Shown here one piece after another: positions 1 through 7,753 of a stretch of DNA of 39,747 bases (position 1 is its first letter; the number at the start of each line of letters is the position of its first letter). Made by a program: the position numbers and the translations under genes. The notes beneath the pieces were generated by a model. The model was not told where the DNA came from and did not search any database. It was given only the letters and a program-made list of their open reading frames with translations. Origin of the DNA: Bdellovibrio sp. (GTDB lineage: Bacteria > Bdellovibrionota > Bacteriovoracia > Bacteriovoracales > Bacteriovoracaceae); the NCBI GenBank assembly GCA_022729855.1, contig DZBG01000011.1, positions 1 to 39,747 on the forward strand, in the 5' to 3' direction.

Positions 1-37
1 GATACTAACGGAAGAAAACAGAATTAGAAGATGTGGT

Positions 38-982
38 TCATGGATCGCTTACGTTGTATCCACTAAATCCATAAAAGAGTAGAGAGTTGAGCCAAATATT
101 AAAATAGCTTGGATCCTTAATTTTTAGCGATATTGAGTAAGTTGTAATTTTATCATTCTGAATCAAGCGAAGTTGGTATTTCAGTGGCTTTTTAAAAAAA
201 GGAGAAGATGCGATGTCTTTTCCTGTTAGATTTGTATAAACCTGTTTGATTCCCTCGTAAGAGAGTGAGCTATACCTTCTCACTAGTGAGAGATCCATTC
301 TTGTACTCATATCTCGGGAATTATTAAGCTCGACATTGTATGCCTTAAACTCAATATGGCCCAAGTATGCTTTTTCTAGGATTGAGATAATTTCGGCTTC
401 TTCTGATTCAGTAAATGAAGTCTTATCGATAAATTTAATAAGCTGTTTTTGAACTGCAATACTTCTGAGCGCACCTTCGTTTCGTCCCTTCTTCTCAAGG
501 GCCAAAATCTCTTCATTTGTGTCTCTTACTATCTTATTAATGTTTTCACACTTCTTTTCATTAATTGTAGAGAGCATGCTCGGGAAGTTCTTCTTAAGCT
601 CCCGTAGCATAATTTCATAATACTCATTACAAGGAGTCGCTTCAGCATTAAGGTTCATCGCCACCATTTCAGCGATATTTTGGAATTTTTTTGAAATATC
701 ACCGCGGTGAGGAAAGAGGAAGTTGGCGAGTTTTAAGAAATCAAAACTGACTGATAATTTTCCGGCCTTTCTCTCTTGTTCAGCAATAAACATTAAGTCC
801 ATTGAAAGCTCGTGGGCAACCACAGTGTATTCAGCGGAATCATTATTCGTAATACGAAAGAGTTTATGATAATTGGCCGGAAGTTTATTCTCTATGCCTT
901 GAACATATTCATAGGGAACGCTTCTTGAGGCGAAAGCATTTGAGACGAATAAACTAGCGGCGAGTAAAATAGTGTAAATCAT
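38..982 (-). CDS. Exported protein of unknown function, 314 aa
   Basis: I do not recognise a family. The chosen ATG at 982 is preceded by GGAA with a 9-nt spacer. An upstream in-frame TTG at 997 would add five residues and spoil the signal peptide. From this ATG the protein begins with a hydrophobic stretch ending in an AFA-S type signal-peptidase I site at about residues 16-18, so it is probably periplasmic or outer-membrane. The rest is mixed alpha/beta in character with a few cysteines (an ATPCNEYYE segment and a KKCENIN segment about 40 residues apart) that could form a disulfide. It overlaps the 3' end of the upstream lipoprotein gene by 29 nt, so the two are probably translationally coupled. 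The gene ends near the window edge, so further operon members may lie outside. Confidence 0.75.
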   Translation of the reverse strand: MIYTILLAASLFVSNAFASRSVPYEYVQGIENKLPANYHKLFRITNNDSAEYTVVAHELSMDLMFIAEQERKAGKLSVSFDFLKLANFLFPHRGDISKKFQNIAEMVAMNLNAEATPCNEYYEIMLRELKKNFPSMLSTINEKKCENINKIVRDTNEEILALEKKGRNEGALRSIAVQKQLIKFIDKTSFTESEEAEIISILEKAYLGHIEFKAYNVELNNSRDMSTRMDLSLVRRYSSLSYEGIKQVYTNLTGKDIASSPFFKKPLKYQLRLIQNDKITTYSISLKIKDPSYFNIWLNSLLFYGFSGYNVSDP

Positions 983-1718
983 AATTATAATTTCCAAATT
1001 CGAAGTTTAAAACTTTATCATTTTCAAAGCTAACTGCTCTGTATCCATGAATCGCCTGAGATTGAGGTTGCTTTCCAATTGCGAGCTCCGCCGCTTTTTG
1101 TGACATTCCTTTATAGATCATTCGTCCTGCAATCGCTGTGGCTTCCGAGTCATTAAAATTGGCGAGTTCTATATTTTCGTGAACAATTTTATCCTCTTCT
1201 TCAAGGTGAAAGGCAAAGTCGTAGGGATCTTTAAATAAGGCAAAATCGATATCTGGAATGAGATGACATTTGACTTCTTTTTTACAAGTGATTGTTCCTA
1301 CTAAATTCAGTTTACCAAAAATGACTTGTTGAAATGATTTAAATTGGCCTGAAACTTCGAGTAAAAACTTCAGCTCATTTTCATTGAACTTTCCACCATA
1401 GTAAGGAGCAAAAGGAGTTTGGCCACTATACTCGTGCTTAGTTCCATCATCTTCTGTGAAAACAGTCATTCTCTGATTGCTAAGACCAAGTTTGTCGATT
1501 TTTATCATTTGAAAATTATTAAATTCCAAAAATGATGGGCCCGCATAAACATAGCTTCCATTCTTAAAAACATTATTAATAAAGAAGTTGGTGTACTCAG
1601 TTTTTAATCTTTGATTAAAAAGATAATCACCACGGCTTCTGTCTTTTGCAGGAGTGTCGTGAATGCTAGAGCATGCCTGAATAATAAAAAGGGTAGTGAG
1701 AATAAGAATTTTTTTCAT
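954..1718 (-). CDS. Predicted lipoprotein of unknown function, 254 aa
   Basis: The N-terminus is a lysine-rich start followed by a hydrophobic core and a lipobox (IIQAC, Cys16), the signature for lipid attachment by Lgt and LspA. The protein is therefore predicted to be membrane-anchored on the periplasmic side. A TITCKKEVKCHL segment carries two nearby cysteines. No domain is recognised. It is the first gene of a two-gene minus-strand unit with the exported protein that ends at 38. No purine-rich ribosome site precedes the ATG. Instead a CATAAT hexamer ends six bases before it, suggesting a leaderless transcript. Divergent from the metallopeptidase gene at 1864. Confidence 0.75.
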   Translation of the reverse strand: MKKILILTTLFIIQACSSIHDTPAKDRSRGDYLFNQRLKTEYTNFFINNVFKNGSYVYAGPSFLEFNNFQMIKIDKLGLSNQRMTVFTEDDGTKHEYSGQTPFAPYYGGKFNENELKFLLEVSGQFKSFQQVIFGKLNLVGTITCKKEVKCHLIPDIDFALFKDPYDFAFHLEEEDKIVHENIELANFNDSEATAIAGRMIYKGMSQKAAELAIGKQPQSQAIHGYRAVSFENDKVLNFEFGNYNYDLHYFTRR

Positions 1719-1724
1719 GTGTCC

Positions 1725-1730
1725 ATTATG
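1725..1730 (-). promoter_or_regulatory. Candidate -10 hexamer immediately upstream of lipoprotein ATG
   Basis: Read on the minus strand this is CATAAT (5 of 6 matches to TATAAT), ending 6 nt before the ATG at 1718. No convincing -35 lies 16-18 nt upstream, so support is moderate. A nearby inverted repeat (TTAAGA at 1754-1759, TCTTAA at 1762-1767) could be an operator. Confidence 0.35.
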
Positions 1731-1863
1731 ATTGAAGTTTAAATTAGGACATCTTAAGAGATCTTAATTCTTTTTAAACTTTAAGTGTATTGCTCGGGTA
1801 TTATTTTTATTAAGACATAAGAAATCCCTCAATTTTGTTTTAAACCGCCGATAAGTCCTATAG

Positions 1864-2772
1864 ATGAAATCGGCAATATTTCTTTTCACCATTCTCGTCT
1901 CTACACATCTCTTCGCTTTTGAAGAGAAGACTATCCATGTTGAGGGGAAGAGCACAGGGGTTTGGACAAGTTTTTCAAGTTCAGATGAGCTAAATCTAAA
2001 AAGGCTCTTCGCACTTGTGGCCAGATCTGAAACAGGCGAGAAACTTCTTCGCTTGGCCAAGTATAAAGCGGCCCAAAATGGCGAGACATTAAATGATGTT
2101 ATTAGAATAGGTAATGGTTCTTTAACTGATACGACCTTAGTTCGAAAATTCTCACCTCATTCTCCAGAACATGTGATTTTTGAGTCTCGTTCTGTGGTTT
2201 ATATCAATAGAAGCCTAGGGTGGGATGATGCCCTTCTAGATCTTTCTCACGAACTCACTCATTATATTTACCGATCAAGCTTCAACCCATATAGCGCAGA
2301 CTTCAATGCCAGAGATTTCATTAAATCGACTATTGAAGGTGAAGGTGGAGAAGTTCAGGCCTTCCTCATGGAATGCCGTGTTTTGCGTGAATTGTTTTCA
2401 ACTCAGGTACAAGGTCGTTCACATTGTCAGAAAATAACTGACGAGTCTGGTAAACTATCTTCTGCTAAAGCTGTGGAACTTTTTTATGACGTTGGTGATT
2501 ATTATGAAAAATTTGGACCTCAACTCAAAGAGAGGGGCCTTGCCTCAACTCTTGAGCAAGTGAAGGGACAAAAAATAAATTTTGTTTCGTCTGCCTATGG
2601 AGTTCCATACCCAATGGCCGCTCTCATGGAGTACGACCTAGTGGTTGAGAAAGTTTGTGAGAATGATAAAAAGAGACTTGCCTATATGCAGCAAGGACCA
2701 AAGCGTGGTCCTGCTTCAGTCGATACACGTTTTGACCAATTCAAAACTTCATACCAATCTCGATGTAAATAA
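1864..2772 (+). CDS. Secreted zinc-metallopeptidase-like protein, 302 aa
   Basis: An N-terminal signal peptide (hydrophobic to about residue 19, LFAF-EE cleavage region) is followed by a domain carrying HELTH at residues 129-133, the HExxH zinc motif. An EGEGGEVQA segment at 158-166 follows, about 30 residues downstream. E160 or E163 is a reasonable third zinc ligand, as in gluzincins. The HExxH plus downstream Glu geometry is known from many metallopeptidases; the specific family and substrate are not recognisable to me. Three cysteines (in MECRV, SHCQK and KVCEN) suggest disulfides in the envelope. It stands alone, divergent from the lipoprotein operon and upstream of nuo. No clear Shine-Dalgarno precedes the ATG. 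Confidence 0.7.
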   Translation: MKSAIFLFTILVSTHLFAFEEKTIHVEGKSTGVWTSFSSSDELNLKRLFALVARSETGEKLLRLAKYKAAQNGETLNDVIRIGNGSLTDTTLVRKFSPHSPEHVIFESRSVVYINRSLGWDDALLDLSHELTHYIYRSSFNPYSADFNARDFIKSTIEGEGGEVQAFLMECRVLRELFSTQVQGRSHCQKITDESGKLSSAKAVELFYDVGDYYEKFGPQLKERGLASTLEQVKGQKINFVSSAYGVPYPMAALMEYDLVVEKVCENDKKRLAYMQQGPKRGPASVDTRFDQFKTSYQSRCK

Positions 2773-2833
2773 ATTCTAATCTTAGACGCGTCTTCCCACT
2801 CCTTAAAAAACGACGAGTTTCCAAGGGCTTTCA

Positions 2834-2862
2834 TTGACGAAAATCCCAGCTAAAGGTACAAA
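2834..2862 (+). promoter_or_regulatory. Sigma70-type promoter of the nuoBCDI operon
   Basis: TTGACG (2834-2839), a 17-nt spacer and TACAAA (2857-2862). Transcription would start near 2869, leaving a leader of about 30 nt with a GGAG ribosome site seven bases before the nuoB ATG at 2899. Confidence 0.55.
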
Positions 2863-2898
2863 TAAGGATATAGTTTAATTTGTTTCTGGAGTTTATCC

Positions 2899-3381
2899 AT
2901 GCAAGACGGTGTTGTTCTTACGACAGTAGATGACTTTTTGAATTGGGGAAGAAAAAATTCCCTTTGGCCGATGACGTTTGGTCTTGCTTGCTGTGCAATC
3001 GAAATGATGGCCACTGGTGCTGCTAAATATGACTTAGAAAGATTTGGTTGTGGGGCCTTCATGGCCACTCCTCGTCGTTCAGATCTTATGATTGTTGCAG
3101 GAACTGTAACAATGAAGATGGCGACAAGACTTCAAACTCTTTATGAGCAAATGGCCGAACCAAAGTATGTGATCTCAATGGGATCATGTGCAAATAAAGG
3201 TGGGCCTTACTGGCAACACGGCTATCACGTTTTAAAAGGCGTTGATGAAGTTGTCCCAGTTGATGTTTATGTTCCTGGATGTCCTCCAAGACCAGAAGCT
3301 CTTATCGAAGGTGTAATGACTCTTCAAAAGAAAATTGCGAATGAGCGTCTTCTTCGCGACAAGTGGGTGAAACATGCTTAA
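2899..3381 (+). CDS. nuoB: NADH-quinone oxidoreductase subunit B
   Basis: Complex I Q-module subunit that carries cluster N2, the last iron-sulfur centre before quinone. The four N2 ligands are visible: the adjacent pair C31-C32 in [12 protein letters not shown]97 in MGSCANKGG and C128 in [10 protein letters not shown]. The [14 protein letters not shown] segment is also characteristic. At 160 residues it is a little short at the N-terminus relative to many homologues but complete in the core. The ATG has a GGAG ribosome site seven bases upstream. First gene of the four-gene nuoBCDI operon; its 3' end overlaps nuoC by eight bases. Identity is very secure. Confidence 0.97.
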   Translation: MQDGVVLTTVDDFLNWGRKNSLWPMTFGLACCAIEMMATGAAKYDLERFGCGAFMATPRRSDLMIVAGTVTMKMATRLQTLYEQMAEPKYVISMGSCANKGGPYWQHGYHVLKGVDEVVPVDVYVPGCPPRPEALIEGVMTLQKKIANERLLRDKWVKHA

Positions 3382-3949
3382 TGAATTAGCGTCTCTAATT
3401 AATAAAAATATTCCAAGTGCAAAAGCCGTTGCTTCGATCCCTGAAGATACAAAGCTTGATGGATCAGTCACAGTAGAGACTTCATCAATTACTGAAGTGG
3501 CAAAATTTCTTAGATCAAATACTGAGATGCCATTCAATGTTCTTGAAGTCATCTCAGGTGTTGATTACTTAGAATTTATTGAAGTGAACTATATGTTTGC
3601 TCACTTTGACGTAAACAATATGAGAAGAGTCACTCTGAAAGTTAAAGTTACTGATCGTGTAAATGGTTCAGTAGATACAATTTGCAGAATCTATCCAGCA
3701 GCTAACTGGCAAGAGCGCGAATGCTTTGACATGTTTGGAATTAAGTTTAATCACCATCCAGATCACCGTCGTATTCTTTGTCCAGATGATTGGGAAGGTT
3801 TCCCACTTCGCAAAGATTATATTGCTGCAAAAGTTTACAATACAATGGAACTTTACCCAGAAAATAAAATGAACATGGCCGATCGTGATTTTATTGTTCG
3901 CCAAGATATGATTAAAAAAGCTCAAGGCGAAGCTGCAACTAAAGCGTAA
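3374..3949 (+). CDS. nuoC: NADH-quinone oxidoreductase subunit C
   Basis: The hydrophilic 30-kDa-type subunit that packs against NuoD in the complex I Q-module. The family signature is intact near the C-terminal half: [20 protein letters not shown] followed by [12 protein letters not shown]. The N-terminal part, residues 1-60, is variable as usual. The gene is separate from nuoD, not fused as nuoCD is in Escherichia coli. Its ATG sits inside the end of nuoB (ATGCTTAA overlap), pointing to coupled translation. Length 191 residues is normal for an unfused NuoC. Confidence 0.96.
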   Translation: MLNELASLINKNIPSAKAVASIPEDTKLDGSVTVETSSITEVAKFLRSNTEMPFNVLEVISGVDYLEFIEVNYMFAHFDVNNMRRVTLKVKVTDRVNGSVDTICRIYPAANWQERECFDMFGIKFNHHPDHRRILCPDDWEGFPLRKDYIAAKVYNTMELYPENKMNMADRDFIVRQDMIKKAQGEAATKA

Positions 3950-3968
3950 TTTTTAAAGGACACAATAT

Positions 3969-5144
3969 ATGCAAAGTCGATGGGATATTGGTGAACCAGA
4001 AAAACCAACCATTAACGAAGAAACTGAGCAACTCAAGTCAGAACTTCTCACCCTGAATATGGGGCCTCAACACCCTGCTACTCACGGGGTTCTTCGTATT
4101 GAAATTAAAACAGATTCTGAAATCGTAGCTCATGCGATTCCACACCTTGGTTATCTACACCGTTGTATGGAAAAACATTGTGAAAATTTAGACTATCGTG
4201 GAGTGATCCCATTCTTTGATCGTCTAGATTACCTAGCTTCTATGAGCCAAGAACATACATATGTGATGGCCGTAGAAAAAATGCTTGGAACAGAAGTTCC
4301 TCGTCGTGCGGAACTTATTCGTATTATCGTTTTAGAATTCCAACGTATTGCTTCTCACTTAATGGCCTTCGGAACTTATGCCCTAGATTTAGGTGCATTC
4401 TCTCCATTCCTTTATGCCTTCCAAGATCGTGAAGAAATCCTTCGCTTCTTTGAGGAGTTATCAGGAGCTCGTCTTCTTTATAACTATATTTGGGTTGGTG
4501 GTGTTTGGAATGACCTCACTGATGATCAAGTAGAGAAAATGAAAAGCTTTCTTGATCGCTTTGAAGAAAATACAAAAACTTATCATGAACTCGTTTCAAT
4601 GAATCAGATTTTCATTCAGCGTACAGCGAATGTTGGGGTGATGAGCCTTCAAGATTGTTTTGATTATGGGGCCACTGGACCAGTTCTTCGCGGAGCAGGT
4701 TATAAGTGGGATCTTCGTAAACAAGCTCCATATTCACTATACTCAGAATTTGATTTTGATGTTCAAGTTGGTGTTGGTGAAATTGGTCAAGTGGGAGACT
4801 GCTGGAACCGTTTCATCGTTCGTATGAGAGAGGTAGGAGAGTCGATTAAGATTCTTCGCCAAGCTTTTGATAAGTTAGAACCAGGTTCTATCATGGGTAA
4901 AGTTCCAAAAATCATTAAACTTCCAAAAGGTGAAATTTATATGAAGACGGAATGTCCACGCGGAGAGCTTGGGGTTCATCTTGTTTCTGAAGATGGTGGG
5001 AAAACTCCATACCGTCTAAAAGTTAAGTCACCTTGTTTTACACATACGTCAATGCTTCCAAGAGTAGCACCAGGACAAATGATTGCTGACTTTGTGGCAA
5101 CTGTAGGATCAATTGATATCGTACTTGGGGAGGTTGACCGATGA
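3969..5144 (+). CDS. nuoD: NADH-quinone oxidoreductase subunit D
   Basis: The 49-kDa-type subunit that forms the quinone-binding pocket with NuoB. Visible hallmarks are LNMGPQHPATHGVLR near residue 30, HRCMEKHCENLDYRG (the loop that normally reads HRGxEK), and the conserved C-terminal end around SMLPRVAPGQMIADFVATVGSIDIVLGEVDR-type sequence. Length 391 is near typical. An AAAGGA ribosome site precedes the ATG. Replacement of the usual small residue after HR by Cys, with a second Cys five residues on (HRCMEKHC), is a mild oddity in the quinone-site loop. The last four bases overlap the nuoI start (ATGA). Confidence 0.97.
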   Translation: MQSRWDIGEPEKPTINEETEQLKSELLTLNMGPQHPATHGVLRIEIKTDSEIVAHAIPHLGYLHRCMEKHCENLDYRGVIPFFDRLDYLASMSQEHTYVMAVEKMLGTEVPRRAELIRIIVLEFQRIASHLMAFGTYALDLGAFSPFLYAFQDREEILRFFEELSGARLLYNYIWVGGVWNDLTDDQVEKMKSFLDRFEENTKTYHELVSMNQIFIQRTANVGVMSLQDCFDYGATGPVLRGAGYKWDLRKQAPYSLYSEFDFDVQVGVGEIGQVGDCWNRFIVRMREVGESIKILRQAFDKLEPGSIMGKVPKIIKLPKGEIYMKTECPRGELGVHLVSEDGGKTPYRLKVKSPCFTHTSMLPRVAPGQMIADFVATVGSIDIVLGEVDR

Positions 5145-5650
5145 GCACTCATCTTCATCAGCATAGTAGTTTCAAACAATACTTTTTGAACTTATTTCAT
5201 GCGATCTATACAACTGTGAAAGGGATGTATATCACTTTCAGTTATGTATGGGGTGTGAAGGTCGTTTCAATTGAATATCCAGAAGTTCGTGAAGTTCTTC
5301 CGGCACGCGCTCGTATGCGTCTGTTTAATGATGCGGAAAATTGCATTAGCTGTACTCAGTGTGCGATGGCCTGCCCAGTAGACTGTATCTATATTGCTTC
5401 AGAGAAAATGCCTGAAGGTGCAGAGATTAAAAAAACAACGAGTGGTTCTCCTATTCGTCTTCTTTTAACTCAGTTTACAATTGATACAGCACTTTGTTGT
5501 TATTGTGGTCTTTGTACAACTGTATGTCCGACAGAGTGTTTAACTCACTCTCATGACTACGAGTTTGCTCAATACACTATCGATGCCATGAAATACGATT
5601 ACCTTGCTCCTGACGTGAGAGCTTGGAGAGACAGAATTGTTAAAGCATAA
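5141..5650 (+). CDS. nuoI: NADH-quinone oxidoreductase subunit I (2x[4Fe-4S])
   Basis: Ferredoxin-like subunit carrying clusters N6a and N6b, passing electrons towards N2 in NuoB. Two complete CxxCxxCxxxCP motifs are present: C68, C71, C74 and C78, then C119, C122, C125 and C129. A hydrophobic N-terminal segment (about residues 20-40) is the amphipathic anchor usual in NuoI. Start overlaps nuoD by four bases. The gene is last in the operon and is followed within 14 bases by a strong intrinsic terminator, so no nuoH, J-N or E-F-G follows here. Confidence 0.96.
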   Translation: MSTHLHQHSSFKQYFLNLFHAIYTTVKGMYITFSYVWGVKVVSIEYPEVREVLPARARMRLFNDAENCISCTQCAMACPVDCIYIASEKMPEGAEIKKTTSGSPIRLLLTQFTIDTALCCYCGLCTTVCPTECLTHSHDYEFAQYTIDAMKYDYLAPDVRAWRDRIVKA

Positions 5651-5663
5651 GTTTTAAAATAAG

Positions 5664-5690
5664 AAGGCCGCTTTAAGCGGCCTTTTTTTA
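5664..5690 (+). terminator. Intrinsic terminator after nuoI
   Basis: Perfect GC-rich stem AAGGCCGC / GCGGCCTT with a short TTTAA loop, followed directly by a run of seven T. Lies between nuoI and the convergent lipoprotein gene, whose stop codon begins at 5688. Confidence 0.93.
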
Positions 5691-6068
5691 TTGTGCTGAT
5701 ATTGTTTCAATATTGATGACATCGATACTAGTTGAAGGCGAGGGAGCATAACCACTATCTTTAACCGTACTTCCAGACAGTTTCACATTTGTATGTGAGC
5801 CAAGTTCTTTGGCGTAAATAAAACTGTAAGCTCCGGCAGAGCTATATTTTCCCACCTGGTAAGTTTTACCATTCATGACAATTTTATCAGTACCATCATT
5901 CACAGCGGGACGAACAAGAGTTCCAGAAAGGCCAGGTTGAGTAATCCCTTCACCAGTCGTGATAATCTGTGTGGCCTCCATTTCTGGTTTTGTAAATTCT
6001 ACCTTTGCTCCATTACAGGCAACAAAAGAGAAGAGCAGAATGAAGAGGGTAATAAACTTATTCACCAT
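5688..6068 (-). CDS. Small predicted lipoprotein, 126 aa
   Basis: From the ATG at 6068 the protein opens with a short signal sequence and a lipobox (SFVAC, Cys18), so it should be lipid-anchored. GGGA precedes this ATG by about ten bases, whereas the ATG five codons upstream has no ribosome site. The mature region is rich in Gly, Thr and Ser and includes a KIVMNGKTYQVGKYSSAG segment; it looks small and beta-rich. No family is recognised. It overlaps the upstream gene by 11 nt and is the last gene of a three-gene operon headed by the amidase, which suggests a cell-wall or envelope role. Confidence 0.7.
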   Translation of the reverse strand: MVNKFITLFILLFSFVACNGAKVEFTKPEMEATQIITTGEGITQPGLSGTLVRPAVNDGTDKIVMNGKTYQVGKYSSAGAYSFIYAKELGSHTNVKLSGSTVKDSGYAPSPSTSIDVINIETISAQ

Positions 6069-6468
6069 CTGATATTGTCCCATCGATTTTTAATTTTCCA
6101 TTCTCACGGACAAGAATGAAGTCGGAGTGACTAAAAGATTCTTTATTATTTTTGAGTGATGACTTCTCTTTCACTTTAGCAAAAATAATATCAGGAGATT
6201 TTACTCCCTGCTGAATCTTTACTTCGGGAGTTGCAATATTGGCCGACTTTAAAATAGGAAGCTCTTTGATCTTTTCAATAAGCTCTTTTTTTCCGCCAGC
6301 ACTTTTAATGTATTTCTCTGTAAAAACTTCTTCGATTAGTTCAGTTTTATGAAGGTCCATCACTTTTGAGTACTGTTTAAAAAGCGTTGCAGCTTCTTTT
6401 TCATCACTCGCGATAACATTCATTGATAAACATAAACCTAAAAGGAGGGCGATTAATTGAACTTGCAT
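6058..6468 (-). CDS. Exported protein of unknown function, 136 aa
   Basis: The ATG at 6468 has a good GGGAG ribosome site seven bases upstream and gives a clean signal peptide (MQVQLIALLLGLCLSMNVIA-S), so it is preferred over the upstream ATG at 6528, which would add 20 hydrophilic residues. The mature protein is about 115 residues: a helical N-terminal half (FKQYSKVMDLHKTELIEEVF) then strands ending in FILVRENGKLKIDG. This pattern resembles a small NTF2-like cone fold, but only by eye. It overlaps the amidase 3' end by 16 nt, so it is co-translated with a secreted amidase and may be an accessory or inhibitor of it (inference). Confidence 0.7.
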   Translation of the reverse strand: MQVQLIALLLGLCLSMNVIASDEKEAATLFKQYSKVMDLHKTELIEEVFTEKYIKSAGGKKELIEKIKELPILKSANIATPEVKIQQGVKSPDIIFAKVKEKSSLKNNKESFSHSDFILVRENGKLKIDGTISDGE

Positions 6469-7310
6469 CCGTAACTCCCTGCTTTGTCTCTGATTGTTTG
6501 AATATACTTCACTATATTTCCTGGACACGATGTTGCTTTATAAAAATTATGCCAACGGATCTTTGTAATACTTGGGTTCTTTTTTTGAAGCTGACAAGAA
6601 AGTCTTGCCACCATATCAATTGTTTCTGGTGTTGGATTACGAACTTTACTTTTTGGATAACCGTTAGGATTACTTCTAGAAAATGGAGAGTAGTTTCCTA
6701 TCACAACAACCCCGACTGAAGTATTATTGGCCTTAGTTTTTTTGCCATCAATAATCATGCTTGTGTTTGGGCTGAAAACACCACCATCACTTCCGCAACT
6801 GGTAGGATTTTCTTCTAAAATTTTTTTCTGTTTTTCATCTATCGTTTCAAATGCATCACTACCAGCATGGGCCCCCACTAAATCAAGAGGGCGACCTTGG
6901 AAAATTTTTGATTCAGGTTTTTTATCACCCTTATAAGGAGCAGTGACTGCATAGTGATAAGCAATCATATACCAAGGATCATCTGCAGTTCCGCGATTAA
7001 GATGAAACTCATTAATATCTTCTACTGTTGATGATGAGGGAGTTTCTGAGTGGTGGATGACAATAGTATCCACAATATCCATCGAACGTTTGCAGTAGGT
7101 TGCCTTTGGATTTCTCTCTAGAGTAGTAGGGACGATTTCAACGAGTGAATCTTCTCCGGCCACACAGATATCATTGGGATCCACCACTGGTTCTAAATGT
7201 GGAGGAAAGAGAAATGGCCAATATCTTTGAAAATAAGGAATCGGCACAAGATCTTGAGCATATGATTGCCCAAATCCCATTAATAATATGACTAGTAGAA
7301 GCTTTTTCAT
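6453..7310 (-). CDS. Secreted N-acetylmuramoyl-L-alanine amidase (Amidase_2 family)
   Basis: Would cleave the amide bond between N-acetylmuramic acid and the peptide stem of peptidoglycan in the periplasm or outside the cell. A signal peptide (residues 1-18, SYA-QD) is followed by the catalytic fold: IVIHHSETP with H86/H87, YHY at 118-120, AHAG at 147-150, and H254 eight residues before C262 in SCPG. The H...H-x7-C zinc ligand pattern is that of T7-lysozyme/AmpD/PGRP-type amidases. A roughly 40-residue insert after AHAG with a cysteine (SCGSDGG) is unusual, and extra cysteines (C49, C73, C239, C282) suggest disulfides. It heads the operon with two small envelope proteins. Confidence 0.88.
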   Translation of the reverse strand: MKKLLLVILLMGFGQSYAQDLVPIPYFQRYWPFLFPPHLEPVVDPNDICVAGEDSLVEIVPTTLERNPKATYCKRSMDIVDTIVIHHSETPSSSTVEDINEFHLNRGTADDPWYMIAYHYAVTAPYKGDKKPESKIFQGRPLDLVGAHAGSDAFETIDEKQKKILEENPTSCGSDGGVFSPNTSMIIDGKKTKANNTSVGVVVIGNYSPFSRSNPNGYPKSKVRNPTPETIDMVARLSCQLQKKNPSITKIRWHNFYKATSCPGNIVKYIQTIRDKAGSYGCKFN

Positions 7311-7399
7311 GCGACCTTATCTCCAGTTTACTCAAATCATATCGGAATACTCGGGTAACAACTTGAGAAAAATAATTTACTAAAACACTGGTCTAACCC

Positions 7400-7427
7400 T
7401 TGAGAACTGCGACATATTTGTTAAACT
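7400..7427 (+). promoter_or_regulatory. Sigma70-type promoter upstream of the DUF962 gene
   Basis: TTGAGA (7400-7405), a 16-nt spacer and TAAACT (7422-7427). The predicted start near 7434 lies just before the GGAGG ribosome site of the gene at 7451. Confidence 0.4.
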
Positions 7428-7450
7428 AATTGTATGGAGGGCCTTAGCCC

Positions 7451-7753
7451 ATGACTTTTAAAACTTTTAACGATTTTTACCCATATTACCTCGGCGAACA
7501 CTCAAACCTTACCTGCAGGAAGCTGCATTTTATTGGTACGAGCTGTGTGATAGCCTTGATTATCGTCTTTTTCTTTACGGGTAAATTACCTTTGTTGTGG
7601 CTTCTTCCCTTTGTTGGCTATGGTTTTGCTTGGGTAGGGCACTTCGTTTTTGAGAAAAATCGCCCAGCAACCTTTAAGCATCCATTCTATAGCTTTCTGG
7701 GAGATTTCAGAATGTTCTGGGATATTCTTACGGGAAAACTTAAGGCCTTCTAA
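7451..7753 (+). CDS. DUF962 / Mpo1-like membrane protein
   Basis: A 100-residue protein matching the DUF962 (Mpo1-like) family by its motif order: N-terminal FYPYYLGEHSN, then KLHFIGT, two transmembrane stretches around residues 34-65, and GHFVFEKNRPATFKHPFYSFLGDFRM near the C-terminus. The His residues of the HF and GH/KHP motifs are the candidate iron ligands. The yeast member Mpo1 is an iron-dependent dioxygenase in alpha-oxidation of 2-hydroxy fatty acids; the role of short bacterial members is not established. GGAGG precedes the ATG by about ten bases. Its TAA abuts the convergent ABC permease stop codon with no intervening base. Confidence 0.85.
   Translation: MTFKTFNDFYPYYLGEHSNLTCRKLHFIGTSCVIALIIVFFFTGKLPLLWLLPFVGYGFAWVGHFVFEKNRPATFKHPFYSFLGDFRMFWDILTGKLKAF

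Noticed and set aside
1764-2060. 98-codon minus-strand ORF opposite the metallopeptidase gene
   Set aside because: Lies antisense to a gene with signal peptide and zinc motif; no ribosome site and its composition is that of a shadow frame.
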